Part shown: in pieces, positions 28,096 to 39,532 of the stretch
Layout of the letters: each line of letters begins with the position of its first letter
Position numbering within the stretch: the first letter of the stretch is position 1
Assembly: GCF_963678635.1 (NCBI RefSeq)
Contig: NC_087065.1
Coordinates: 54,836,397 to 54,900,396, forward strand
Origin: Symsagittifera roscoffensis
Taxonomy: Eukaryota > Xenacoelomorpha > Acoela > Convolutidae
Direction: 5' to 3'
Length of the DNA: 64,000 bases
Notes under the pieces: model-generated
The model's input: only the letters and a program-made list of their open reading frames with translations
Told to the model about the DNA's origin: nothing
Database searches by the model: none
Program-made: the position numbers and the translations under genes

Positions 28096-28204
28096 GCGGG
28101 GCCTGCCTTGCGTGTTACGTAGCCAATGGCCACATCATAGTCTGGAGTCTACCTAGCTTAAGAGTTCTACTGGACGCCGAATACATTCCATTGACAGACA
28201 TAAG
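28096..28204 (+). CDS. STXBP5: Tomosyn exon, VANGHIIVWSLPSLRVLLDAEY
   Basis: Encodes ACLACYVANGHIIVWSLPSL, then RVLLDAEYIPLTDIR. This matches the highly conserved tomosyn motif NGHIMTFSLPSLRPLLD followed by YLPLT. The acceptor is TTATTCTTTCAG and the donor ATAAG|GTGAGA, leaving two codon bases. Those bases join equally well to the cassette exon at 33462 or to the exon at 34922. Confidence 0.95.
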
Positions 28205-30934
28205 GTGAGAAACGTAGTGAGAATGCCATGTATGTCATGCCATGTCTTTGTTTGTTCTCATAGTTTGACTGCAAATGTCGGTTGAATTTGTGTGGTGATA
28301 TATCTTTTACCAGACTGTCCGCTTACCAGACAAAACAAGCTAATTTTTACAAAAGCAGCTAATTTTTTTTAACCACAAGCTACTTTTTACCAAACCAGTT
28401 TAATTTTTTTTACCAAACCAGCGAATGTTTACCAAACAAGCTAATTGTTACGCTAATTTGGACTCAGCGTTGGCAATTAGGGCACGTTAGTTCTGATTCG
28501 ATGTGCTGCGAATTTTTCTTTTCCTGTTTTCTAAATCTACCTCTCGCGTATACCCTACCTCTAGCGTAACTGGTATACCCTGTGGAACCTTCTAATCCAC
28601 TAAGAACTTTGACATTTTGTAAAAAAAAGTTTCATGCAATGGCTGGTTAAGCATATTTTTGGGTTTCACTCGTCTTTGGCACTCTTTTTGACACTCGTTT
28701 TTGGCTCTTTTGTACTAGATAAAATGTGTCTAGATCATCTCTTTTGGTCCGTTGAGGAAACGAATGAATTTTTTGTCTCAAACGGCCAGTGAGTCGTCTA
28801 AATTAGGACCAATATCAATCAAGCGTACCAAACCAATCATGGCGAGTTAACTGGTAAATGGCTGTTCTGGTGAAAGGTCGTCTCCCGAAGATAGTGTTTT
28901 GAAAATAATGCACAATAATTTGTTTGACTTGGTTAAATTAATTAGATTGGTTATTCTAATGAAAGAAGCACAAAATGTCAGAAATATTCATACCCCTAAA
29001 AAATTTTAACTATCAAATGCTGATGACTTTCGCGCTCATTTCATTCAAGTTATTTGGTTCTAAGTTCTGAATCTCATAAATTTCTGCCTCTAGTATCTTC
29101 TGCTAAGAGCGATTCCCCAAGTTAGATAGATTTAGCAATAATTTATTTGTTTGAAAAAGTAATTAGGGTTTTATTACCTTTTCAAGAGTTTTGGTTAATC
29201 ATTTTTTTATTATCATCGCCGTATTTACCGTGTATAGCAATTAGAACTGTCCGTTCATCTTTAGGATCAGTGATTTAGATTTGATTTTGTTTCTCACTAG
29301 ACTCTCAGTTAGGTCACTAGGTAGTTTTTTCCAAGGCTTTGAACTCACAACGTGGATAAAACTTCGATTATGACAATGCTTGAAAATTATAGAGGCTAGA
29401 GTACTAGAAGTATAAACGTCAATCAACGAAGTGAAGACACTTATAGTTCGTTTGATTGTAAAGGTCATTTTTTTTAGGTAGGGCGACAATTAGTAACAGG
29501 CGATAATTCGTAACAAGGCATTGAGAAGAAGAAAATGCTCCGCTGCACTTACAACGGGCACGAGAGGAACAGTGCGCATAAATTAGTGTGTGCCGCTTAA
29601 ATTGTTTTACGAATTGTCGCGTTGTTTTTTTAAAGTTTTTATTAATAATCATTCGCTAAAAAGACGGCAAATTACGCTTTCTTATTGCGATGTGCAAACG
29701 GCGTTTTGTGAATGATTTAAGATTCAAAAACATATATTTGGCAGAAAACCAACGTATAAGCCACTCCAATGCGCTTAAATTTGCATAGTTTTTTTTAAGC
29801 TGATGTAAATTTTTAAGGTTTTCAATGCTCATTTTTCGTTTTCTCCCATTTGAAGTTTGATTTCTTTTGAAGTAAGCTTCATTTTTTTCGCATTTTTGGG
29901 GGCAAATTACGCTCTCCAATAAATACAATTGAACTGATGCAGAAAAATGAAGCTTGATGTTTCGTTTTATACGTGGATTTTAAGACAACAGACCTTATAG
30001 TAGTTTTTGTGGACAATTTCCATTACCGCTTTGATATATCTAGGTCTGAAAAAAGGTAATTAACCTGCAATTATTTTTTGATAAGCTTTGGAGGTTTGAA
30101 GTTCGTCATTTTGCTGGACTAAATTAAGCGCGCTTTTGGGTTTTCTCCCAAATTAAGCGCGCTTTTCTTTGATGCTGAAGGCATAAGGGTGGTTTATTTC
30201 AGCGCGGTTAATTATTAGAAATTGAGTCGCGAAAGTTTGAGTATTGGCTGGACCATTAGCATGATTCCATTGGTATTTTTTTGGGTAAAGTTCAATTGGT
30301 TTGTTTAAGATGGTTTTAAGTGTTTTGGTGGGTTTTGCTTTCGTTAACCTAACGGCGGAATTTGGAATTTTTGTTAATTTTGATTAATTTTTTGGCTTCG
30401 TTTTTTTTTGGTTTCTAATTCAGTGAGATCAGTTGCCGGGCTATTGTTTAAATTATAATCATGTAATATTTTATTTAATGAAATGTTTCAATCACATTTT
30501 TCCCATAGTTGCCTCTGTTTTTGAAGCTGAGGGTAATGCAAGTGGATATCAACAGTGTCTCAAATATGGATTTAATGTTAGATTTCAATGAAGGAAAAAA
30601 TTATGCAGAATTCAAGAGTTTTCTCGAAATAGGCCATTAATTATAATAAGGTTTTGGGAAAGTTTGACTGGTAATTTTAGAAGTCGAGGACCGTCGTTCA
30701 GACTCTGATATTGGTGGCGATGATTTTGTTTCCGTTTTTTTAAGGAAAAATTTGTTCAAGCTCAATTTAATTTTTTCGTGGTTTGACTTTTGATTTCTGC
30801 TCAAGTTCAGTTTATTCATTTTGTTAAGAGGAAGGCAAACACCATTATTGACCAGGAAAAGTGTAAAAGTCGCAAAAATTGTGATTGACTTCTTATTTAG
30901 ACAATGGATTTTTTTCAGATTATATAGGTCGATG
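28205..30934 (+). other. Tomosyn intron, repeat-derived sequence
   Basis: Contains degenerate ACCAAACCAGCTAATTTTT tandem copies (about 28310-28450), a paired AAATTAAGCGCGCTTTT repeat (30121 and 30150) and the upstream half of the interspersed family (30730-30925), which runs directly into the satellite. No exon was recognised. Confidence 0.5.
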
Positions 30935-31480
30935 AGGCGCCGGGTAGGGCAGCGTAAGACAAGGCAGGGCGAGGAGTGGCAACGACGGGTAGGGTAGGGT
31001 AGGGCGAGGAGGGGGCAATGCAGGGTAGGGTAGCGCAACGCAGGGCAGTGTTAAGCTAAGCACGTCAGGGCCAAGAGGACGGGCAAGGCAGGACAGGACG
31101 AGAAGGTACAAGGCAGGGTAGGGCAGCGCAGGACCGTGTGACGAAGTGCAAGGCCAGGGTAGGCTCAAATGGGAACGGTATGCCAGCTCAACTTAAGGCT
31201 TGGCAGAGCAAATCCAGGTAGTGCAGATTGAGACGAGGCAAGACAAGGCAGGTTGAGCAGATACAAAGCAGGGCAGTGCAGCGCAAGATGGCGCAATGCT
31301 GGGCACTGCGAGGAGCAAAACAGGGTAGGGCAAGAAAGCTCGAGGCTGGACAAGGCAATGGAAGGCAGAGAAAATAGGGGCAGAGCAGAAGGCAAGGCAC
31401 GGTATCGCTTCACGAAATTGCGCTACGAGGGAAAGGCAAGAAGCGACAACCCAACGCCACGCTCCGAAAGGCAGGGTGGG
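30935..31480. repeat. Degenerate GGCAGGGTAGGG satellite
   Basis: About 550 bp of irregular G/A-rich units (GGCAAGGCAGGGTAGGGCAG-like). Open frames on either strand are Leu/Pro/Cys-rich translation artefacts of the repeat. Confidence 0.8.
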
Positions 31481-31489
31481 GTTCAATCA

Positions 31490-32745
31490 GCGATATACGC
31501 ATACATCCGGCTAACTATCCAATCAGTCATCCGTTCATCTATTAATCTAATCATCCATCGATCAAGCGACCCTACCGAACCATTGATCCTTCTTGCAATC
31601 AATCTAACCATCCATCCTGCAATCAATCTAACCATCCATCCATCCTGATGGAAATTGGGCAACTATTCAGGTACCCATTTTCCATCCCTCCATCTATCTT
31701 GCCATCCATCATCCGTTCATTCATCCAACCGGCAATATATTAAGCCATCCATCCAAACATCCATCCCTCGAACCAGTTTTTCATTTTTCCAAGCATTCAG
31801 CCAGCCATCCATCTTCAATGCAACTAATCCATTACGCCATTCGTCAACCACATGTCAACCTATCCACTCATCTAGCCATCGATCGTCCGTCAGTTGAACC
31901 AGCTTTTTTCAAGCCATGTATTCATCCCTCCGGCAATCTTTCCTTCCAGACATACAGCCAGTCAGCCATATATCCGACCAGATATCTTTAATTTACGCTA
32001 TACACCCAATCAGGAAGCCATCCAGCCATGTATCCATCTAGCCACCCATCGCTTATCTCTCCATTATCTATCCAGCTATTCAGGTACCCAGACGCCCATC
32101 ATCCAGCAATCTACTCTTCCATTCATCCATCCGGCCTTTTATCCAACCGTAAAACAATAAATCCGGCCATCCATCTAACCATCCATTCATCTGTTCTCCC
32201 AACAGGCAATTCATCCAGCCGTTCATCCATCCAACCAGCAATCTGTCTATCCATTCATCCAATCAGCAATCTATCTAGCCATCCATCGCCCTTCAATCCA
32301 ACCTGCCTGCTTTCCAGCGATCCATCTATCCCCTAGCCATTCGTCTTTCCAGACGGCGATGAAACCCTTTATCAATTGTCCATCAATCCAATCATTCATA
32401 CATCAAAGTATTATCTTTTCCATGTAACCAGCAATTCATCAAGCCATGTAACCATCTAGTCACCCATCTTAGCCTATCCATGCAACCAGCTATTCATCAA
32501 GCCATGTATCCACCTAGTCACCCATGTTCTATCCATGCAACCAGTCATCCATCCATCTCTCTATCTAGACATTCATCTTATCAGATATCCATTGGTCCAA
32601 TCAGCCGCGTAGTTCTCGTCCCTCCAGCAATCCATCCCTCTACCCGTGCATCGATACAACAATCTATTTATTCAGCCGGCCCCCTCCAGCGATCCACCCA
32701 TCAGATTTCAATCCAGCCATCCATTCAACCCTGTGATTTTGCTGC
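31490..32745. repeat. Degenerate CATC/CCATCCATC satellite
   Basis: About 1.25 kb of ATCCAGCCATCCATCCATCT-like units, strongly asymmetric in strand composition, abut the preceding satellite. Ser/His/Pro-rich frames here are not genes. Confidence 0.85.
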
Positions 32746-32844
32746 TGTTACAAACATCTGAGTCTGTTCTTTCCGTTTAAGATAACTGCTGCTCATTTTC
32801 GGGAGCAATTTAGCTGCAGTGGGCCGCTAGCTTCACATTAAGTC

Positions 32845-33180
32845 ATATTTTCCTTTGCTAAAGTGAAGGCGAACTTGACCATTGAATAGCAAAAGTGTAA
32901 CGGTCACGAAAAGCGTGATCAACTTTCGAAAGTGCAATTTAATTTTCAGATTTCCTAGCGAAATCAAATTTTTATTTCTTGATCCAGTTTTCCCAAATTG
33001 GTCTAATTTTATCAAAAAATGTCAAACAAAATTGTTCTAGAAATTCAAAGAGCTTTAAAGGCATCCATGTTTTTCTTTTAAATTCGAAAAATGAGATTCA
33101 AAATTTATGTCAATATTTGTTTTCTGTTTACTTGCGTTTATTGACTCTTTTCCAACTGTCTATGTTTGAAATATGAGATT
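32845..33180 (+). repeat. Interspersed + strand family, full copy
   Basis: Begins near AAGTGAAGGCGAACTTGACC, passes through TTTTCAGATTTCCTAGCG and the TTCTAGAAATTCAAAGAGC block, and ends in CTTGCGTTTATTGACTCTTT. Confidence 0.6.
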
Positions 33181-33461
33181 TTTGAGGTCTTTTTCCGAGT
33201 TGATTCAAGGCTCTGGATATCAGCCTTGTGTTTCGTTGCAATATCGATCCAATTTTTGATCAAAACTTCCGATTTCATTTTTCATTCATTGGAGGGGGAG
33301 GGGGGAAGGGGAGGATTACTGAAAAGACCCTATGGCCGTTAACCTCATCTCACGTGCTTTAAATCATTAATGTTCTTGTAGAAGTGTGATCGTTTGTTTT
33401 ACATGTTTTGTACAGTGAAGTGGTAGTTTTGTAGTCACTTTTGCCCTTTGCTGTCCTTTAG

Positions 33462-33683
33462 ATCTATCCTCTCCCTCGGTAGTTCCCTCTTTCATTCGAC
33501 CTCCAACTCGGCCGCCCCTCAGTCCTCAGGGGGCGGAGGCAATGGGGGTCTCCCGCTCAACCACACGCCCTCCGTTCTCGGCGGTGGCTGTGGTAGCCTG
33601 GCGGGCGGGCCAGCGGCGTCAGCAGCAGCGTCTGACTTTGAGTACCACCTGTGCGATATGACACCGGATGCCTGCACCACAAA
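33462..33683 (+). CDS. STXBP5: Tomosyn exon, symmetric and possibly alternative
   Basis: A 222-bp open stretch, GC-rich against AT-rich surroundings, is flanked by CTGTCCTTTAG and CAAA|GTTAGT. It encodes a Ser/Gly/Ala-rich segment (SSGGGGNGGLPLNHT, then AASAAASDFEYHL) ending CDMTPDACTTK. Length is divisible by three and both boundaries are phase 2, so the exon can be included or skipped without changing the frame of 28096 and 34922, which join directly to give the family sequence LTDIRIARTFCF. Vertebrate tomosyns have no counterpart at this exact point that I recall. It is therefore a likely cassette exon lengthening a surface loop. Confidence 0.7.
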
Positions 33684-34742
33684 GTTAGTTTGCATATTAA
33701 CTCCCCGACCATATCTGTTAACTGACCCATGTGAATGCTATACATCACGTATCTTTGTTTGTTTGCACTCAATTAGTTGTACGCTCGGCAATTTTTTTCA
33801 CATTTCACATCTTAAATTAATATCATTCGGATTATTTTATTGTTCTATGATACTACCTGTTAATTAATGAAGTTTTGTGAAAACAATGAAGTTCCCTATT
33901 TCAGATTGATATGACTCTCAGTAAACACTTACCGAAACCCTCTGTTTGAAATGAAGCTGCGTGAGAGAGTCTACTCGGATGCTGATAATTTTAAACACTT
34001 AATAGAAGATGATTTTTGTGTATTCTAGTTATGTCAGCTGCACACCATGACTTCGTTGAGCAAAAGTTTTTTGATAAAAAACTATTGATTCAAAAAATTC
34101 TCTGATCAAATACATTAATATGATAGATTTTTTAACAAATATATTACAGATTATTACAGAAGCGAGATTGCGTGATTATTACAGAAGCGAAGCCTGTGTT
34201 ATTATACGAGCTCGCTTTTAATTGAACGACGTGATTTTTGCTCTTTTCCGTGTTTTTCTACTATTTCGATTTTGCTAGTAAGCATTCAGCTTTTTTTTTA
34301 CTAGATGTTGAAGCTTTCTTTAGTATCAAAAGTGAATGTTCAACTTTAGATGTTCAAGAGTAACAAGAAGTTACCTTTTGAACACTTGATCCCAAATTGG
34401 GTTAGTTTTTCATAGTCTCGAGCTCGCTTATGAACTGTTATAATATCAGGGCTTTTTGGGAACAAAAATCGAACTTTTTGGTGCGACGTTAAGGGGTTAT
34501 TTAACATCATGATCTGGCTAAATATGTATTTATTTAAGTTCATTGTTTGCTGTTTGATATATTCTAACGCATTGCTGAGTGGGCAAGGCAAGTTACATTT
34601 AGTTGGGAGGTCTGATAGAATTGCGTGCTGTCAGAGATGTTTGTATATTGAATTTGATTTTTACAATATATTTTAGTATGTTCTTGCGTTTTTCCTTTCT
34701 AGACGTTTTCAGAACTCTTTCGCGAATTTTTCGCTTGTGTTC

Positions 34743-34759
34743 GTGAAGTGCAGCTTCGC
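34743..34759. repeat. GCGAAGC-family hairpin, imperfect
   Basis: GTGAAGTGCAGCTTCGC followed by TTCTGTTTAAATAAA. Two stem positions are G-T or mismatched relative to the perfect copies. Confidence 0.5.
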
Positions 34760-34921
34760 TTCTGTTTAAATAAAATCTATTTAAAAATAATTTTTGGGGT
34801 TTAAGGAGCTTCGAGATTATGTACTTTTTCTATAAAACTCGAAATTGTCAAAACGAAATGGCAAAATTGTGGAAACAAAGTGAATTGTGGAAACAAAATG
34901 AATTCTGAATTAATGTTTTAG

Positions 34922-35017
34922 GATTGCGAGGACCTTTTGCTTCTCCGATGGTGGTCAGGCTTTCTATCTCTGCTCCCCCTTCGAGCTGCAAAGACTCACC
35001 ATCTCCTCGGAACTATG
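34922..35017 (+). CDS. STXBP5: Tomosyn exon, IARTFCFSDGGQAFYLCSPFE
   Basis: Encodes IARTFCFSDGGQAFYLCSPF, then ELQRLTISSEL, matching the conserved family block IARTFCFTNNGQALYLVSPTE. The acceptor is AATGTTTTAG and the donor TATG|GTAACA. It starts with one base and ends with two of split codons, in phase with both neighbours. Confidence 0.95.
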
Positions 35018-38000
35018 GTAACATTTCAAATATTATCTGATTTTTACTGATTATGAATTTATCTGAACTTATGGCATCTACCCGAGAGGGCGAAAAAATG
35101 CAGTGCCAAATGTTTTCAGCCGCATTTTTGAGATTATACTTCTTGGCGAAAAATTATAAAAATTTTATATCGTTTCGAATTAAAAGATTTGATTTGATGC
35201 ACAGAACAAAAATGTCCTGCTAAAACAGGAAAAATTCGGTTCTCTGCTAATATGGCGTGATGTTAAGATCGCAACCATCTTTGCGTAGAACCTTAGGAAA
35301 TAATAATAATTGCACGCGTTTTCTTTGCGTTTGGGGGATTTATCTTTTTGAAGCAATTAATAAAAGCAGAAATTTTGTGCATGTGTTAGTCGATGCATGT
35401 AATTTTAGCTCGAATCATGACGGTCCTAACTATGACAGCAAAACATGTTTCTCTGTAATACTTTATTTTTCGAGGGAAAAACTACTAAATAGAAGATTTC
35501 GTCTCACCTTGGGTGATCGGAGCAAATAGGTAGTGCGTGATCAAACGTGTCTTGTTTCCGTTTAAGAGTCATGAACGCTTATATAGATCTTTGTGATTTT
35601 TTTCGGGAAAAAATGATTTTTTTTCACGCTCATATTAGGTTTTCCGCAGTTTGACTTTCGATTTCTTTTTAAGTTCAGGCCATTTGCTTTGTTAAAATGG
35701 AGGCAAACTCCACTATCAAACATTAAATGTAAATGTCATAAAAATCGTGATAGACTTGTAGATTCGAAAAGGGAATTTAATGTACAGGTTTCCCAGCGGA
35801 TTGAAAAATTTACCTGTTGATCCAGTTTTCTCAAATTGGGTAAATTTTGATAGAAAATGGTCAATTATAAATTGGTCTTGAATATACTTTTTCTTTGAAA
35901 CTCTAAATTGAAGTTATTCTTTAAAAAGTAAGTCAGTTTTTTTTGTTTCTTTGCTTTCCTTGACTATTTTCCAACTGTTTGCTACGTTTTCAAAAAAACA
36001 AGTCCTAATTTTTTTCTGTTGTCTTGCGTTCATAGACTACTTTGACTCAGTTTTTGTCTTCTATTCGGGCAAGCTGAAAATGCTAAAGTGCAAGATGTTC
36101 TGATTTGATAATAAGCTTTCAAAAGATAAATTTTGATTGCATTAAGACTAAAAACACAGATATTATTTTCGACTAAATAATCGTGAGTTTTGAAGTGAAA
36201 CTTCTCAAAATTACTATCGTTTCCATAAATTTCTTTTTTTTTCTTTGTGGATATATTTACAAGAACGTAGTGTACTATGATAGTACGATTCGACTTTTTT
36301 TCCATCCTAAGTCGCAAATAAACACAACAGTATGATAATTAATATCCTATTACAGAAAGTTTTCGGCTGGCGCAGTACAACAGTGCCGAAAAACTGAGTT
36401 CAAGGGTGCCGAAAATTTGAACATATCAAGTGCGGCAATCAAAAATCCGAAAATAAAACTTTACAAGCACCTCAAAACAGTTTTTTGTCTTCTGTAAAAC
36501 GTTGTTTTTTCAAAAGTTTAGGCAAGTTTGGTCCATACTAAGCGTTATTCATGACAATGCACAACTTGTCATTGGCATCCGTTAATAACATCAGCCTGTT
36601 TCTGAAATGCATAATAAATTATAAACATGAAAAACGCCTTCAACCGTGTTTCATTTTTCAACTTCCCTAAACAGCTTTCGGAAGCTTAAACTTTAATAAA
36701 AAAACGCCATTAACTACTAAAGAAAGATCAAGAAATTCAGAATTTCTTCAAAAAAATGTTTTCAAAATAATCATATTTCACAACTTTATAAGAAAAATTT
36801 CGGCTTGAGTTCCCTTCGGCTTTATGTCCGGCACCCCTGTTGAACGCCCTCGATCTCAATTTAATGCGCGTAATTTATACGCAGTTTGCCTGATTTCATT
36901 CTAATTTATTACATACAAAGTATGGTTTTGTTGCGTTTCAAAGTGCTCTAAGGACATTTTTTTTCTTTCGAAACATAAGTTTTTTTCAAACAACATGTTT
37001 TTTTCTAGTTCCTTGCGTTCATGACTCTTTTCCAAGCGTCTGTTGGCTATGTTTTTAGATTGAAATATGTGAAAAAGATCATCTGTGAACTCAATTTTCA
37101 CCTTCATCTGTTTCTGGCCGTTTGAATGCTTAGAATTAGAAGTTGTTTTTTAATGGCCGTGCTGTGTGTTTCCTGAATTTAATTTGTCTCTTAAATGTCA
37201 AATACTACGGTTTTTATTGTAGTCTACATCTATAATCTTTTTTAAATTATTGTCATTCGGCGCATTTCATACATATTGTCGGAATATTAAAATCATCTCA
37301 GGGCGTTTTATGACTTCGGGAAGTGGATCGAATCTTAAACCGAAAAAAAGTGAACCCATGTGCCCAACTAATTACCGTCCCTTCCTGATATTATTAGTTG
37401 TTCTTGATTGACTTGGAAAAAACTGTCAGTCTCCAAAAGGAAATGAAAAATTGTTTTCACCTTCATTTCATTTCTGCAGTCTTGTAAAATTAATTGTTAT
37501 CGCCCTCAGTAAATCGCCAATTGTTATCGCGTCAACTTGATTTTTTGTAAAGTCCGATTCAACGTTTGTAAAGTAAAACCGATTCAACATACATTCAATC
37601 AACTCTCTGTGAAAGCGCTGTTTGAGACGAGTTTTAACGTCCTGGTTTTCAACTAAATGAGACTAAGTAGTTAAGTTGGCAGATTTGATAAGGCAGCGCC
37701 TGTTTTGAGTTCTTAACTTCCTTGAACTATTGCTCATTCTGCAGTTTTTGTCGTTATTATTTTCTCAATCTTGTCTTTTACCCATCTTAATTCAGAAATG
37801 AAAATATACACGCATTTTTTTTCTTACAGAAGCAAGAAGCAAACATTGAATAACGCGCGCTCAATTTGAAGTAATTCTTTTTGTAGAGTTACAGAACGTA
37901 CATACAGAACGTTTATGAATAGCTGTGTCAGTTGTCAAAAACTGTAAAATTTGGTTGCAGCTCTGGCTTTCAAGCGATTCAATGAGTGGTTCCATGCTGC

Positions 38001-38400
38001 ATTTCGTATCTTTTACGTTATTCGATTCGTGTAGAGCTTAAATTAAAAATTACATACCCTACTGATTCTGTCTGCATTTTTAATCTGAGCTAATTCAAGG
38101 AAGAGAAGCCTTTCATTTAAATTTTCTAATCCAAATCAAGTATGCTGAGAACTTATCCAGACTTGTCTTTTGTCGAAATGGTTTTATTTTTTTTCTGTCC
38201 CTGAACGTAAATGCTTAGCGTCAGTTAATTTAACACGGTTTATTTTTAGCCGAAACTGCTATTTATGGTCGGCTTTTGACAAAATAGTGCTGTCGTCACT
38301 TCTACAAATATTACTCCCTAATTTATCGTTGTAGGAATCGTCAATGGTATAGTTGAGTTATGGTGAGTGGAAAGAGTGTGAATAAGAGTAAATCTTTCAG
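35018..38400 (+). other. Tomosyn intron, 3.4 kb
   Basis: Carries interspersed-family copies (35630-36045 and the tail at 36900-37060). A possible decayed inverted-repeat element spans 36360-36845, with GTTCAAGGGTGCCGAAA at one end and CCGGCACCCCTGTTGAAC at the other. Otherwise no feature was recognised. Confidence 0.5.
35630..36045 (+). repeat. Interspersed + strand family, full copy
   Basis: Runs from TTTGACTTTCGATTTCTTTT through ATGGAGGCAAACTCCACTAT and TCAAATTGGGTAAATTTTGA to CTTGCGTTCATAGACTACT. Confidence 0.55.
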
Positions 38401-38522
38401 TCGGAAGCTGCAGGAGTCGGTCGGTCTGTTCCACGTGCAACAGGAGATGCCCGAGCAACCAAGTAGAGGACTGTTCAAAAGTCTGTTCAGCTCAGCCGCC
38501 GCTGTAGACAGAGAAGAGCTAT
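38401..38522 (+). CDS. STXBP5: Tomosyn exon, PSRGLFKSLF membrane-proximal segment
   Basis: Encodes RKLQESVGLFHVQQEMPEQP and SRGLFKSLFSSAAAVDREEL, matching the family sequence APNRGFFKGLFGGGAQSLDREELFGE before the SNARE-like tail. The acceptor is AATCTTTCAG and the donor TAT|GTAAGT. One base of a phenylalanine codon is completed by the next exon, giving DREELFGESSGKAS. Confidence 0.93.
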
Positions 38523-38867
38523 GTAAGTTCACATACAGAGACAATTATGGCTGCAATCATGCCCAGAGATGTATCAAGGATTTTTTATGGAGGATGATTA
38601 AAGAAAAATGAAGCTACTTTTCAAATTTAATTTGGGAAAATTTCGGGCAGAAAACGTGTAAATTCTTAAAAAGAGATATCAGTTCCTGATGGGACTCAGG
38701 AAAAAGTGGTTCTTCGACTGTCACCGTTACCAGAAACAAACATCAATTAATCGTCGAAACAATCAGTCTCACAAAGTTTTTTTTTAGAAATAGTTCTGTG
38801 TTTTGTTGAATTTTTGCTTTTCGCCGTATAACCGCCGTTTTAGTTTTAACCACCAGCTGAATTAGGG

Positions 38868-39203
38868 GGACCCCTGCCGACGCAAAGGGTCACTCCTTTG
38901 TACTAATTTGAGACTGAAGGCGCCCAAGTATGCTTATTTTTAGGGGGAGCGCTCGCCGAAAAAACGCGAATTTTTGGCCAAAATTTTCCATAAAGTGCCT
39001 AAAAATGCCTTTTTTGGCCGTTTTTTTAAAATAAACTGTCTGCGGTGCAGAAATTTCGGCTAAAACCAGGTCTTTGTAGTGCTTTGGGAGAGCTCAGAAA
39101 ATCAATTTGGTGGACCTAAAAAAAGTTGACAACATTTTCGAATTGTTTTAGAAAATCCGCCCCCCCCCCCCCCCCCCTCGAGAAAATCCTAGATCCGCCC
39201 CTG
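38868..39203 (+). repeat. Fragment of a DNA transposon or MITE with poly-C end
   Basis: Ends in a run of 17-18 C, then TCGAGAAAATCCTAGATCC and GCCCCTGG. Read in reverse this begins with CAGGGGCGGATCTAGGATTTT, a type of end I associate with widespread animal DNA transposons. The other end is not found, so the copy is truncated. Confidence 0.35.
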
Positions 39204-39404
39204 GTTTTACCTGCTTTTTTGTCGTGCTTGAGTAGTAAAGCTTTGAGAAGTGCAGTGAATATAGCTAGCTCAAATTCTTTTTTTAAAAATTTTACATTGA
39301 TTTCGTTCCTTTTGTCCTTGATCTTTCGTTCCTTTTGCAGTCGAGAAATCTTTAAAAGTTAGTCAATACAGTTATTTCTATAAAGATAAATTGGTGTGGT
39401 TTAG

Positions 39405-39532
39405 TCGGCGAGAGCAGTGGGAAGGCGTCCAAGGGTCTGGCCAAATTCCAACCAGGCAAGGCTTCCACAAATCTGGAAGGGCAGAAGAATGCCGCCGGAA
39501 CTGCCGCTGGAGAAGCTGCAAGAGCCAGAATG
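39405..39532 (+). CDS. STXBP5: Tomosyn exon, linker before the SNARE domain
   Basis: Encodes FGESSGKASKGLAKFQPGKA, a short linker, then AAGTAAGEAARARM, the family linker that ends with an ARAR motif before the SNARE helix. The acceptor is GTGTGGTTTAG and the donor AATG|GTGAGT, on a codon boundary. The 3' 53 bases of this exon, with its donor, are copied again at 41305-41357 by the tandem duplication. Confidence 0.93.

Noticed and set aside
31253-32761. Several Ser/Pro/His-rich ORFs
   Set aside because: Translation artefacts of CATC and GGCAGG satellites.
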